From positions 372,001 through 436,000 of the forward strand of contig NZ_FBYC01000001.1 of assembly GCF_001517585.1 (NCBI RefSeq): a stretch of DNA of 64,000 nt. The letters run 5' to 3'. Origin of the DNA: Roseibaca calidilacus (GTDB taxonomy: Bacteria; Pseudomonadota; Alphaproteobacteria; Rhodobacterales; Rhodobacteraceae). The notes under the pieces are model-generated. The model was given only the letters and a program-made list of their open reading frames with translations, made no database searches and was not told where the DNA came from. Both the position numbers and the translations under genes were made by a program. This document shows, one piece after another, positions 1 through 8,232 of the stretch. Position 1 is the stretch's first letter. Each line of letters begins with the position of its first letter.

Positions 1-1706
1 ACATGGCGCCCGAAGCCGTGATGGCGGCGCGCGATGTCATCAAGGACCGTTACGGGGCCGATTATGTCCCGAAATCGCCCCGCATGTATAAAAACAAGGC
101 CAAGAACGCGCAGGAAGCGCATGAATGCATTCGTCCCACGGATATGGCCGTCAGCCCCGACAAGCTGCGCCTGTCCGACAGCGACCAGCGCAAGCTCTAT
201 GACCTGATCTGGAAGCGCACCATCGCGGGCCAGATGGAAGCCGCGCGGCTGGAGCGCACGACCGTCGAAATCGGGTCCAAGGATGGGCAGGTCGGCCTGC
301 GCGCCACAGGGCAGGTGGTGCTGTTCGACGGGTTCCTGAAGGTCTACGAGGAAGGCCGCGATGACGTGGTCGATGACGACGACAAGCGCCTGCCGCAAAT
401 GGCCGAAGGCGACGCGATGGACAAGCGCGCCATCACGCCAGAGCAGCATTTCACCCAGCCGCCCCCGCGTTATACTGAAGCGACCTTGGTCAAGCGCATG
501 GAAGAATTGGGCATTGGCCGCCCGTCCACCTATGCCAGCATTGTCACGACCATTCAGGACCGGGGCTATGTCATCAAGGACAAGAACCGCCTTATGCCAG
601 AGGACAAGGGCCGCTTGGTCACGATCTTTCTGGTCAATTATTTCCGTCGCTATCTGGAATATGATTTCACCGCAGCCCTTGAAGGGCAGTTGGACGATAT
701 CTCGGCGGGTCAAGCCGACTACAAAGAGGTATTGGACCGGTTCTGGCGTGACTTCTCGGCGGCGATTGCGGAAACCTCGGAACTGCGCATCACGGAAGTG
801 CTGGAGAAGATCGACGAGGTTCTGGCCCCCCAGCTTTATCCCCCGCGCGAGGATGGCAGCGATCCGCGCATCTGCCCCAAATGCCGCGAGGGCCGTCTGC
901 ACCTGAAAACCGCGCGGTCCGGTGGCGCGTTCATCGGGTGCGGCAATTACCCCGAATGCCGCTTTACCCGCCCCATCGGCGTTGTGGACGAGGCGCAGGC
1001 CGAACTGTCGGGCGATGGCAAGTTGCTGGGCCATGATGCGGGCAGCCCCATCAGCCTGCGCACCGGGCGTTTCGGCCCCTATGTGCAGCGCGGAGAGGCC
1101 ACCAAGGAAGACCCCAAACCGCCCCGCGCCTCTGTGCCCAAGGGGTGGGACGTGGACAGCATGGACCTTGAGAAGGCGCTGATGCTGTTATCCTTGCCGC
1201 GCGCGGTCGGCCCGCACCCGGAAGATGGCGTGATGGTCTGGGCCAATATCGGGCGCTATGGCCCGTATCTGAAACATGCCGAAACCACGTCGGATCGGGG
1301 TGGCACCAACGCCAACCTTGACAGCATTGATGAGGTCTGGACCGTCGGGATGAACCGCGCCGTGCAGCTTCTGGCCGAAAAGGTTGCCAGCCGTGGCGGG
1401 CGTGGTCAGGCCGCGGCGCCGCTGCGGTCCTTGGGCGCGCATCCCGCAGATGGCGAAGCCGTGGATGTGATGAAGGGCAAATACGGTCCCTATGTGAAAT
1501 GGGGCAAGATCAACGCGACCTTGCCGGACACGTTAACACCCGAAGCCGTGACCATGGATCAGGCGGTCGAATTGCTGGATGCCAAGGCCGCGACCAAAGG
1601 CAAGAAGAAGGCCCCGGCCAAGAAGGGCACCAGCAAGAAAACTGCCGCCAAAAAGCCGGCAGCCAAAAAGCCAGTTGCCAAGGCGAAGCCAAAATCAGAA
1701 GAATAA
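1..1706 (+). CDS. topA: DNA topoisomerase I, 3' part (5' end outside window)
   Basis: Type IA topoisomerase that relaxes negative supercoils; in frame from base 3. In the family, MAPEAV-type sequence follows shortly after the active-site tyrosine, so the Toprim domain and that tyrosine should lie just upstream of the window. Visible: the gate-domain stretch with AHECIRPTD, the GIGRPSTYASI motif, one C4 zinc ribbon (CPKC...CGNYPEC), then three topoisomerase C-terminal repeats marked by GRFGPYV, GRYGPYL and GKYGPYV. The tail is rich in Lys and Ala (AAKKPAAKK-type repeats) and likely contacts nucleic acid. The single zinc ribbon plus GPY repeats is the alphaproteobacterial layout. The gene upstream is not visible; the CoA-transferase operon follows after about 100 bases. 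Confidence 0.95.
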   Translation, partial: MAPEAVMAARDVIKDRYGADYVPKSPRMYKNKAKNAQEAHECIRPTDMAVSPDKLRLSDSDQRKLYDLIWKRTIAGQMEAARLERTTVEIGSKDGQVGLRATGQVVLFDGFLKVYEEGRDDVVDDDDKRLPQMAEGDAMDKRAITPEQHFTQPPPRYTEATLVKRMEELGIGRPSTYASIVTTIQDRGYVIKDKNRLMPEDKGRLVTIFLVNYFRRYLEYDFTAALEGQLDDISAGQADYKEVLDRFWRDFSAAIAETSELRITEVLEKIDEVLAPQLYPPREDGSDPRICPKCREGRLHLKTARSGGAFIGCGNYPECRFTRPIGVVDEAQAELSGDGKLLGHDAGSPISLRTGRFGPYVQRGEATKEDPKPPRASVPKGWDVDSMDLEKALMLLSLPRAVGPHPEDGVMVWANIGRYGPYLKHAETTSDRGGTNANLDSIDEVWTVGMNRAVQLLAEKVASRGGRGQAAAPLRSLGAHPADGEAVDVMKGKYGPYVKWGKINATLPDTLTPEAVTMDQAVELLDAKAATKGKKKAPAKKGTSKKTAAKKPAAKKPVAKAKPKSEE

Positions 1707-1809
1707 AAGTTGATGTTTATGCTTGGCGCGACATGTGTCAGGCGTCACGATATTGACTCTGTGGTTCCCTCGGGCCACTGATATGGAAACAAATTCAGGG
1801 GCAAATGTC

Positions 1810-2505
1810 ATGCAAAAGATTTTCGGTTCCGCTGCCGAGGCTCTGGATGGACTTCTGTTTGACGGCATGACGATCGCCGCAGGCGGCTTTGGGTTGTGCG
1901 GCATTCCCGAATTGCTGATCGCCGCAATCCGCGAGGTCGGGACCAAGGATCTGACCATCGCGTCCAACAACGCAGGTGTGGACGGCTTCGGGTTGGGCAT
2001 TTTGCTGGAAAGCCGTCAGGTCAAGAAGATGATGTCGTCCTATGTGGGCGAGAATGCCGAATTCATGCGCCAATACCTGTCGGGAGAGCTGGAGCTGGAA
2101 TTCAACCCGCAAGGCACCTTGGCCGAACGGATGCGGGCCGGTGGGGCAGGGATTGCGGGCTTCTACACCCGCACCGGCGTTGGCACGCAGATTGCCGAGG
2201 GCAAGGAGCACAAGGAGTTCAACGGAGAAACCTTCATTCTGGAAGAAGGCATCTTTGCGGACCTGTCCATTGTGAAAGCGTGGAAAGCTGACACCACGGG
2301 TAATGCGATCTTCCGCAAGACCGCGCGCAACTTCAACCCGCCTGCCGCGAAATGCGGGCGCGTCTGCGTGCTGGAGGTGGAGGAGATCGTCGAACCGGGC
2401 ACGCTGGACCCCGACGCGATCCACCTGCCGGGGATCTATGTTCACCGCCTGATTCAAGGGGAACACGAGAAGCGCATCGAACAGCGCACTACGCGCGCCG
2501 CGTAA
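1810..2505 (+). CDS. scoA: 3-oxoacid CoA-transferase subunit A (SCOT type)
   Basis: Alpha subunit of a two-subunit CoA-transferase that moves CoA from succinyl-CoA to a 3-oxo acid, used in acetoacetate and ketone-body breakdown. 231 aa, normal for the family. The glycine-rich GGFGLCGIPE near the N-terminus and SNNAGVDGFGLG are typical of subunit A. The ATG at 1810 is preferred because an AGGGG ribosome site lies about eight bases upstream; an in-frame ATG at 1783 lacks one. The subunit B gene is not adjacent: a LOV-sensor gene starts 12 bases after this stop and lies between the two subunits. Family assignment is firm; the exact acyl substrate is inferred. Confidence 0.9.
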   Translation: MQKIFGSAAEALDGLLFDGMTIAAGGFGLCGIPELLIAAIREVGTKDLTIASNNAGVDGFGLGILLESRQVKKMMSSYVGENAEFMRQYLSGELELEFNPQGTLAERMRAGGAGIAGFYTRTGVGTQIAEGKEHKEFNGETFILEEGIFADLSIVKAWKADTTGNAIFRKTARNFNPPAAKCGRVCVLEVEEIVEPGTLDPDAIHLPGIYVHRLIQGEHEKRIEQRTTRAA

Positions 2506-2517
2506 CGAGGAGGGGCG

Positions 2518-3540
2518 ATGGAGGGGCAATCACTTTCAAGGGCGCTGGGCACCAATGACGCTTTTTCCGGGTTCTCGCGGATGAGCATTGCCATGGTCCT
2601 GACGGACCCGAACCAAAACGACAACCCCATCGTTTATGTCAATGACGCGTTCGAGCGCACGACTGGCTATAGCAGTGCCGTGGCCGTTGGGCGGAATTGT
2701 CGATTTCTGCAAGGCGAGAAGACCGACAAGCGCGACGTGGACCGCATTCGCATGGGGATCGCGACCAAGCGCGAAGTGTCGGTCGATATCGTGAATTATC
2801 GCGCCAATGGCACGCCCTTTTTCAACCGCCTGATTATCGCCCCGATTCTGGATGACTGCGGCGAGGTGGTGTTTTTCTTCGGCATCCAGAAAGAACTGAC
2901 CGAAAATGACCGTGGCGCCGATAACCGCATTTCCGGCGACAATCTGACGGTCGTTCAGAACTTGGTGCAGCGCGATCTGGCGCTTATCCTGACCAGTCTG
3001 CGCGAACCTGCGGCCGCCGACGAGATGTCGACCCGGCGCGAGTTGGAAGCCCTGCCGCGTCGCTTGGAAACGCTGCAACTGGTCTACGAGGAAATGCGCC
3101 TGACCGGCGGGGTTGATGGGCGCGGCAAGATTGACATTGGCACGCTTCTGGGGCGCGTGGCTTCGGCCATTGCGCATGACGAAGGGCGCGCGGGCATTCG
3201 CTTTGTGCAGACGGTAGAACGCGCCGAGATCTCTTTGGACCACGCGACCCGTCTGGCGATGATCGTGTCGGAAACCCTGCACAATGCGTTCAACCACGCG
3301 TTCAACCTGCAAGACGAAGGCCGGATAGAACTGCGCGTCACCAACCTGTCGGGCGGCGGCGTGCGGATCATGATTAGCGACGATGGCGAAGGCTTGTCCG
3401 CTGATCTAGCTTGGCCGAATGAAAAACACGCGGGCGGACGCCTGGTGCGCGGCTTGTTGAACGGCCTTGACGCCACGCTCAATGTGGTGCGGGGGGCCGC
3501 TGGAACGGTGGTGCTGTTGGACGTGCCAGTCAATTTATAG
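2518..3540 (+). CDS. LOV-domain photosensor with kinase-like ATPase domain lacking the phospho-acceptor His
   Basis: 340 aa. Residues about 15-128 form a PAS/LOV domain with the flavin-binding signature GRNCRFLQG (adduct-forming Cys61), Asn93 and Asn103 in the NYR.NGTPFFN strand, and Gln124 in FGIQ, so a photo-active flavin domain is predicted. Residues about 141-200 sit where a HisKA_2/HWE dimerisation helix pair should be, but there is no histidine anywhere in that stretch. Residues about 240-340 form a GHKL ATPase-like domain with an N-box (ETLHNAFNHAF) and G1 box (SDDGEGL). A strong ribosome site (GAGGAGGGG) precedes the ATG. The gene sits inside the CoA-transferase operon between the subunit genes. 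No output domain or partner regulator is visible; signalling may be by protein contact. Confidence 0.85.
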   Translation: MEGQSLSRALGTNDAFSGFSRMSIAMVLTDPNQNDNPIVYVNDAFERTTGYSSAVAVGRNCRFLQGEKTDKRDVDRIRMGIATKREVSVDIVNYRANGTPFFNRLIIAPILDDCGEVVFFFGIQKELTENDRGADNRISGDNLTVVQNLVQRDLALILTSLREPAAADEMSTRRELEALPRRLETLQLVYEEMRLTGGVDGRGKIDIGTLLGRVASAIAHDEGRAGIRFVQTVERAEISLDHATRLAMIVSETLHNAFNHAFNLQDEGRIELRVTNLSGGGVRIMISDDGEGLSADLAWPNEKHAGGRLVRGLLNGLDATLNVVRGAAGTVVLLDVPVNL

Positions 3541-3563
3541 GTTTGAACCCAAAAGGATCACAA

Positions 3564-4193
3564 ATGCCCTGGGACCGTAACCAGATGGCCGCGCGCGCGG
3601 CGCAGGAACTGCAAGATGGTATGTATGTCAATCTTGGCATCGGCATTCCCACGCTGGTGGCCAATTACATTCCCGAAGGCGTGCATGTCACCTTGCAATC
3701 CGAAAACGGGATGCTGGGCATTGGCCCCTTCCCAACAGAGGATGAGATTGACCCCGATCTGATCAATGCCGGCAAGCAGACCGTCACGGCGCTGCCCCAC
3801 ACGGCCTATTTCGACAGCGCCGAGAGCTTTGCGATGATCCGGGGCGGCAAGATCAACATGGCGATCCTTGGCGCGATGGAAGTGGCCGAGAATGGCGATA
3901 TCGCGAACTGGATGATCCCCGGCAAGCTGGTCAAGGGCATGGGCGGCGCGATGGACCTTGTTGCGGGCGTGAAGCGCGTGATCGTGGTGATGGACCACAC
4001 CAACAAGGCGGGCGAATCGAAACTGCTGAAAGCCTGCACCCTGCCATTGACGGCGACGGGTGTGGTCAAACGCATTATCACGAATCTGGGCGTTCTGGAT
4101 GTGGTCGAAGGCGGTTTGAAGATCGTCGAATGCGCCGATGGCGTGTCAGAGGATGATATCCGCGCCGCGACAGAGGCCGCGATCGTCGGTTAA
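3564..4193 (+). CDS. scoB: 3-oxoacid CoA-transferase subunit B (SCOT type)
   Basis: Beta subunit carrying the catalytic glutamate, which becomes the covalent CoA thioester. 209 aa, normal length. The active-site motif SENGMLGIG is present (Glu47), with GIGIPT near the N-terminus and the GGAMDLV region typical of the family. The ATG at 3564 has AAAAGGA about six bases upstream; a TTG at 3543 is less likely. It follows the LOV-sensor gene by 23 bases with no visible terminator, so scoA, the sensor and scoB are probably one transcript. The lytic transglycosylase gene converges on it and overlaps its last four bases. Confidence 0.9.
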   Translation: MPWDRNQMAARAAQELQDGMYVNLGIGIPTLVANYIPEGVHVTLQSENGMLGIGPFPTEDEIDPDLINAGKQTVTALPHTAYFDSAESFAMIRGGKINMAILGAMEVAENGDIANWMIPGKLVKGMGGAMDLVAGVKRVIVVMDHTNKAGESKLLKACTLPLTATGVVKRIITNLGVLDVVEGGLKIVECADGVSEDDIRAATEAAIVG

Positions 4194-5029
4194 CCCGATT
4201 GCGCGACCTTGAACACGCAAGGGTCGCTGGGCAATTCCGGCACGGTCGCGCATAGCCCGCGCGCGACCTGCCATGCAGCCAGCACCTTTGGCACATAGTC
4301 GCGGGTTTCGGCATAGGGCGGCACGCCGTCATTGCGCTCTACCGCGCCTTCGCCTGCATTATAGCCTGCCAAGGCCAGCACCACGTCGTTGTCAAACCGT
4401 TCCATCAGCCAGTTCAGGTATTGCACACCGCCGGTTATGTTCTGTGTGCTGTCGAACGGGTCCGTCACGCCAAAGCGTTCTGCCGTGGCGGGGATAAGTT
4501 GCATCAGCCCTTGTGCATTGGCGGAACTGACGGCATCTGCGCGCCCTGCCGATTCGACAGCGATCACCGCCAGCGCCAGCGCGGGCGATACGCGTGTGCC
4601 GATCGTGGCCAGCAAGATTGCAGGCGCGTGCGATTGCGCAATGTTCTGTAGGTCTTGCAGGCGCGGTGCGCGGATCGTCGCGCCCGTGGGGGGCGCCAAA
4701 AGCGCATCGCGCGCGGCCAGAAAACGCGACAGGTCTGGTCCGCCGGCAGCGGGCACAGCGCTCCAGAACCACGCGAATTGCCCTACATCCCCGGCATCCG
4801 GTCGCTCGGCCGTGGCAGGCGGCGGCGTTTGCGGAACACGGGGGGCTGCCGCCAGGCGCGCGGCCTGTTCCTCGGGGTCGATCTGCACGGTAATTCGTCG
4901 CCCAACACCGCTTTCGCCCACAGCAATGCGCCGAAAGGTGAAATCGCCCTGCCTCTGGTCCTGCGCTGGGGCAAATGCCGGGGCACATGCCACGCAAATT
5001 GCCGCCACGAGAATGCGTTTGGGCCTCAT
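4190..5029 (-). CDS. Periplasmic lytic transglycosylase (SLT domain)
   Basis: 279 aa. The N-terminus (MRPKRILVAAICVACAPAFA) is a Sec signal peptide. The C-terminal half is a soluble-lytic-transglycosylase domain: catalytic Glu159 in AVIAVESAG, then NAQGLMQLIPATAERFGV and LALAGYNAGEGAV. Such enzymes cleave the peptidoglycan glycan strand to 1,6-anhydro products. Residues about 55-80 are a Pro/Ala-rich linker and the middle has no named domain. The start at 5029 gives the signal peptide; upstream in-frame codons do not. It lies head to head with the Flp pilin gene across a 301-base gap, so it may open the wall for the pilus machine, an inference from position only. Its 3' end overlaps scoB. Confidence 0.88.
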   Translation of the reverse strand: MRPKRILVAAICVACAPAFAPAQDQRQGDFTFRRIAVGESGVGRRITVQIDPEEQAARLAAAPRVPQTPPPATAERPDAGDVGQFAWFWSAVPAAGGPDLSRFLAARDALLAPPTGATIRAPRLQDLQNIAQSHAPAILLATIGTRVSPALALAVIAVESAGRADAVSSANAQGLMQLIPATAERFGVTDPFDSTQNITGGVQYLNWLMERFDNDVVLALAGYNAGEGAVERNDGVPPYAETRDYVPKVLAAWQVARGLCATVPELPSDPCVFKVAQSG

Positions 5030-5330
5030 GTGATTAACTGCTCTTTTATGCTTTTGCGGCAGGATGCCGATAATACACCCACGAATCCAGCAGATTCGGC
5101 TTTGTGTGCTACGGAATGCGGGTTCTGTTGCTGACCGAACAGCGGTGCCTTGTGCTGCCGCGAACGGATGTACGAAAATCGTCAAATGCTCTGAAATGGT
5201 CTGAATCGTGCCCCATTCCTGCCATGCTCCGGGGGCTATATGGTCCTCAGCCAAGCGGTGAATGACAAATCACCTTTATGAGTAACCGGTTCGGCTGAGT
5301 AGAAACTGTTCAAATGTTGGAGACTTGAAA
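5030..5330. other. Intergenic region between lytic transglycosylase and flp
   Basis: About 300 bases with divergent genes on either side, so promoters for both are expected here. I found no convincing paired -35/-10 set. A degenerate CtrA-like pair of half-sites (TTAA-N7-TTTA) lies at 5034-5048 but overlaps the translation start region of the transglycosylase. No open reading frame in this stretch looks real. Confidence 0.5.
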
Positions 5331-5564
5331 ATGAAACTGTTCGCAAACATCAAAACCTTCGCCGCTGACGAATCTGGTGCCGTGACCGTTGACTGGGTTG
5401 TTTTGACCGCAGCTATCGTGGGTCTGGGCATTGCCGTTGTGACCTCCGTTCGCACTGGCGTGAACGATCTGGCTGGCGACATCAACACCTCGCTGGCAGG
5501 TGCGACCGTGGCCAACCTGACCGGGACCACCCTGGGCACGACCGGCGCAGCTGATCCCGACTGA
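5331..5564 (+). CDS. flp: Flp/Fap-type (type IVb) pilin
   Basis: 77 aa prepilin, the structural subunit of the Flp/Tad pilus. A short leader ends in ESG, followed by AVTVDW and a hydrophobic helix (VVLTAAIVGLGIAVV). Cleavage by the prepilin peptidase is predicted after Gly16. The usual Glu-Tyr at mature positions 5-6 is Asp-Trp here (D21, W22), a conservative variant. The tail is rich in Thr, Ala and Gly. GGAGA lies about seven bases before the ATG at 5331. A strong terminator follows, so the pilin can be made in excess over the assembly genes downstream. Confidence 0.88.
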   Translation: MKLFANIKTFAADESGAVTVDWVVLTAAIVGLGIAVVTSVRTGVNDLAGDINTSLAGATVANLTGTTLGTTGAADPD

Positions 5565-5589
5565 TACACGGCCCTTGCATGAGCTTCCT

Positions 5590-5622
5590 GAGCGCTCCTT
5601 TTTGGGGGCGCTCTTCCTTTTC
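5590..5622 (+). terminator. Rho-independent terminator after flp
   Basis: Stem GAGCGCTCC paired with GGGGCGCTC (one G-U pair) around a T-rich loop, followed by TTCCTTTTC. It lies 26 bases after the pilin stop and separates flp from cpaB. Confidence 0.75.
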
Positions 5623-5782
5623 ATACCGCGTGGGTTCGATGCTTGGGGGCAGCTGTTCCAGCAGGGACCAGAGCTTCCAGTTCTTAACGCGGTGTGAACA
5701 ATAATCTGCCATATTCCAGTGGCATAGGATTAACTGGTGCTTTCCCCGGCACGTCCGGGCGATTAATTGAAAGGAATTCGCA

Positions 5783-6607
5783 ATGCGCCTTGTTTTCGGA
5801 GCTGTCCTTGTTGCGGGTCTTGGCTTGGCCGGTGCGGCCGCCTATCAAACCCATGGCTACATCTCGCAAATGCAGGTCGAACTGGCCCATGCTCGTGCCA
5901 ATGCGAATACCGTCAAGATGGTTGATGTGTACTTGGCCAAACGCCCAATGACCTATGGCGAGCGGCTGACGCGCGATGATGTTCTGGTGGCCCCGTTCCC
6001 CGACTACGCCGTGCCAGCAAACGCACTGGGCAAGGTCGAAGACCTGTTCCCCGACAATATTGACCATCGCATCGTGCTGCGCACCATGGACGAGCGCGAG
6101 CCGATCTTACTGAGCAAGCTGACGGCTCCCGGCAAAGATGCAGGTATCACCTCGCATCTTAGCCCCGGAATGCGTGCCATCACTATTCCTGTCAACCAGA
6201 TCAGCGGTGTCGCTGGCTTTCTGCGGCCCGGCGACCATGTCGATGTCTTCTGGTCCGGGCGGCGAAATGGGCAAGAGATGACGCAGCTAATCGAATCCCA
6301 ATTGCGCATCATCGCGGTGGATCAGTCCGCGAATATGGACCGGTCCGAGAAGATCCGTCCCGCTGGCAACGTCACAGTAGAGGCAAGCCCAGAGCGGGCG
6401 GCAGCTTTGGCGCTGGCACAAAATTCTGGCCGCTTGTCGCTGGCGCTGGTCGGTGTCGATGACCGCGCGCAATCCGCCGCCGTTGAAATGACCCAAGACC
6501 GTTTGTTGGGTGTCGTCCCCGAAGAGCAGGTGGCGGAAGAAAAATGCCATATCCGCACCCGGCGTGGCAACGAGTTGGTCAAGATCGAAATACCCTGCAC
6601 GAACTAG
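5783..6607 (+). CDS. cpaB: Flp pilus assembly protein CpaB/RcpC
   Basis: 274 aa periplasmic/inner-membrane component of the Tad system. An N-terminal membrane anchor (residues about 3-22) is followed by an SAF domain (about 45-115, with VYLAKRPMTYGERLT) and the RcpC-type domain containing GMRAITIPVNQISGVAGFLRPGDHVDV, the family signature. AAAGGAATT precedes the ATG. The C-terminus has two cysteines (KCHIR and IPCTN) that could form a disulphide. It is the first assembly gene after the flp terminator; cpaC follows after 232 bases, a longer gap than elsewhere in the locus. Confidence 0.88.
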   Translation: MRLVFGAVLVAGLGLAGAAAYQTHGYISQMQVELAHARANANTVKMVDVYLAKRPMTYGERLTRDDVLVAPFPDYAVPANALGKVEDLFPDNIDHRIVLRTMDEREPILLSKLTAPGKDAGITSHLSPGMRAITIPVNQISGVAGFLRPGDHVDVFWSGRRNGQEMTQLIESQLRIIAVDQSANMDRSEKIRPAGNVTVEASPERAAALALAQNSGRLSLALVGVDDRAQSAAVEMTQDRLLGVVPEEQVAEEKCHIRTRRGNELVKIEIPCTN

Positions 6608-6760
6608 CCCTTTGGTGCGAAACGGGCGCAAGACGTGCCAGGTTGTGGCTGCGGCGTGATGCACCCTCACCAGATAGGGTAGTTGGTTGCGCGCGCCCCG
6701 CCAGATTTGCTGGGCTGTTGCCGAAAACACATAAAGAACGGCGCGCAACTGTCTGGAATC

Positions 6761-6789
6761 TTGATAAGTTGTCTTGGTTCGGGCATAGT
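6761..6789 (+). promoter_or_regulatory. Candidate sigma70-type promoter for cpaC
   Basis: TTGATA, a 17-base spacer, then CATAGT, ending about 50 bases before the cpaC ATG. It lies in the 232-base gap between cpaB and cpaC, where a secondary promoter is plausible. Seen by eye only; the rest of this gap shows no gene. Confidence 0.35.
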
Positions 6790-6839
6790 GTTGGAAAATA
6801 ATCGGCAAAGCCCGGGCAGTTTTCAAAGGCAGGCATCTA

Positions 6840-8198
6840 ATGAGCATCAAGAGTTTGGCAGTCATGTTGCTGGCCTGTGCCGGTCTGGCGCTGGCACAGG
6901 GCGCGCCCGCGCTGGCCCAAAATGTCCGCGTTATCAACGCGGATTCCGCATCGACCCTGCGCGTTCCAATGAACCGGGCCGTGGTTGTCGAAACCGAACA
7001 GCCCTTTGCGGAACTGTCCATCGCGAACCCCGGCATCGCCGATATCTCGACCTTGTCCGACCGTTCGATCTACGTTCTGGGCAAGGCGCCCGGGCGCACG
7101 ACCCTGACTGTTCTGGGCGTGAATGGCGACCTGATGTCGAATGTCGAAGTGCAGGTGACACCCGATATTGCCGAATTCCGCGAACGGCTGCGGCAGATCT
7201 TGCCCAATGAGCAGATCGAGGTGCGCACCGCGAATGACGGCGTTGTGCTGTCGGGCACCGTGTCTACACCCGCCCGGCTGGATGCTGCGATGCAGCTTGC
7301 GCAACGCTATGCGCCTGACCGCGTGTCAAACCTGATGAGCGTGGGTGGCACGCAGCAGGTGATGTTGAAAGTTCGGTTTGCCGAAATGCAGCGCGGCGTC
7401 AGCAAGTCCCTTGGTGGCAGCTTGCAGGTTACCGGTGGCACACATGGCACGCTGAACACCGGCAATTTCGCCACGGCAAGCGTGGGGGACCCCGCAGGAA
7501 CGCTTGGTTTTCGGGTCGGCGGCGGTAGCCTGACGGCGCAAGTGCTGATAGAGGCGCTGGAAACCCAAGGCATGGCGCGCACGCTGGCCGAACCCAACTT
7601 GACCGCCTTGTCGGGGCAAGAGGCGTCGTTCCTTGCCGGTGGGGAATATCCCATCCCCGTGGTCGAAGATGGCAATGTATCGATCGAGTATAAACCGTTC
7701 GGCGTGGAACTGACCTTTACGCCCCGTGTGCTGGACGACAATGTCATCAATCTGGAAATGGAAGCGGCTGTCAGCTCGCTGGATGGCGCGAACACGGTGT
7801 CGGTCAGCGGCACGGTCGTCAATGCGTTCCGCCGCCGCGCGACACAGACCACCGTCGAATTGCGCGATGGCGAAAGCTTCGCCATCGCCGGATTGTTGGA
7901 AGACGACTTCCGCTCGGGGTCCACTGCCGTGCCGTGGCTGTCGGAATTGCCGGTTCTGGGCGCTCTGTTCCGCAGCGTGGATTATCAGCGCAGCCAGACC
8001 GAACTTGTCATCATCATCACCGCGCATCTGGTCACGCCCACACGCGGCGAGGCGCTGATGCTGCCCACAGACCGTGTGCGCCCGCCAAGCGAGCGAGAGC
8101 TGTTCCTGAACGGGCGCTTGTCCGCGCGTGGCGGCGGTGCCGTTGGCGAGGTGGCACGGCAAGATTTCGGTGGATCATACGGCTATGTGATGGAATGA
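6840..8198 (+). CDS. cpaC: Tad outer-membrane secretin CpaC/RcpA
   Basis: 452 aa. A signal peptide (ends around APALAQ) leads into the pilus-secretin N-domain and a BON-like stretch (IEVRTANDGVVLSGTV), followed by the type II/III secretin domain from about residue 170, with MLKVRFAEMQR and the C-terminal VPWLSELPVLGALFRS signature of secretins. It forms the outer-membrane ring through which the Flp pilus leaves the cell. The start at 6840 gives a clean signal peptide. It is followed 34 bases later by the OmpA-type lipoprotein gene, probably co-transcribed. Confidence 0.92.
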   Translation: MSIKSLAVMLLACAGLALAQGAPALAQNVRVINADSASTLRVPMNRAVVVETEQPFAELSIANPGIADISTLSDRSIYVLGKAPGRTTLTVLGVNGDLMSNVEVQVTPDIAEFRERLRQILPNEQIEVRTANDGVVLSGTVSTPARLDAAMQLAQRYAPDRVSNLMSVGGTQQVMLKVRFAEMQRGVSKSLGGSLQVTGGTHGTLNTGNFATASVGDPAGTLGFRVGGGSLTAQVLIEALETQGMARTLAEPNLTALSGQEASFLAGGEYPIPVVEDGNVSIEYKPFGVELTFTPRVLDDNVINLEMEAAVSSLDGANTVSVSGTVVNAFRRRATQTTVELRDGESFAIAGLLEDDFRSGSTAVPWLSELPVLGALFRSVDYQRSQTELVIIITAHLVTPTRGEALMLPTDRVRPPSERELFLNGRLSARGGGAVGEVARQDFGGSYGYVME

Positions 8199-8232
8199 CC
8201 ATCTTGCCATACCCTTGGTGCAGGAGCTTGCC

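Noticed and set aside
1609-1700. Lys/Ala repeats at the end of topA as a tandem DNA repeat
   Set aside because: The repeats are in the protein sense (low-complexity DNA-binding tail), common in topoisomerase I of this group.
5034-5048. TTAA-N7-TTTA as a CtrA site before the lytic transglycosylase
   Set aside because: It has a mismatch and lies on the ribosome site of that gene, so it is a poor operator position.
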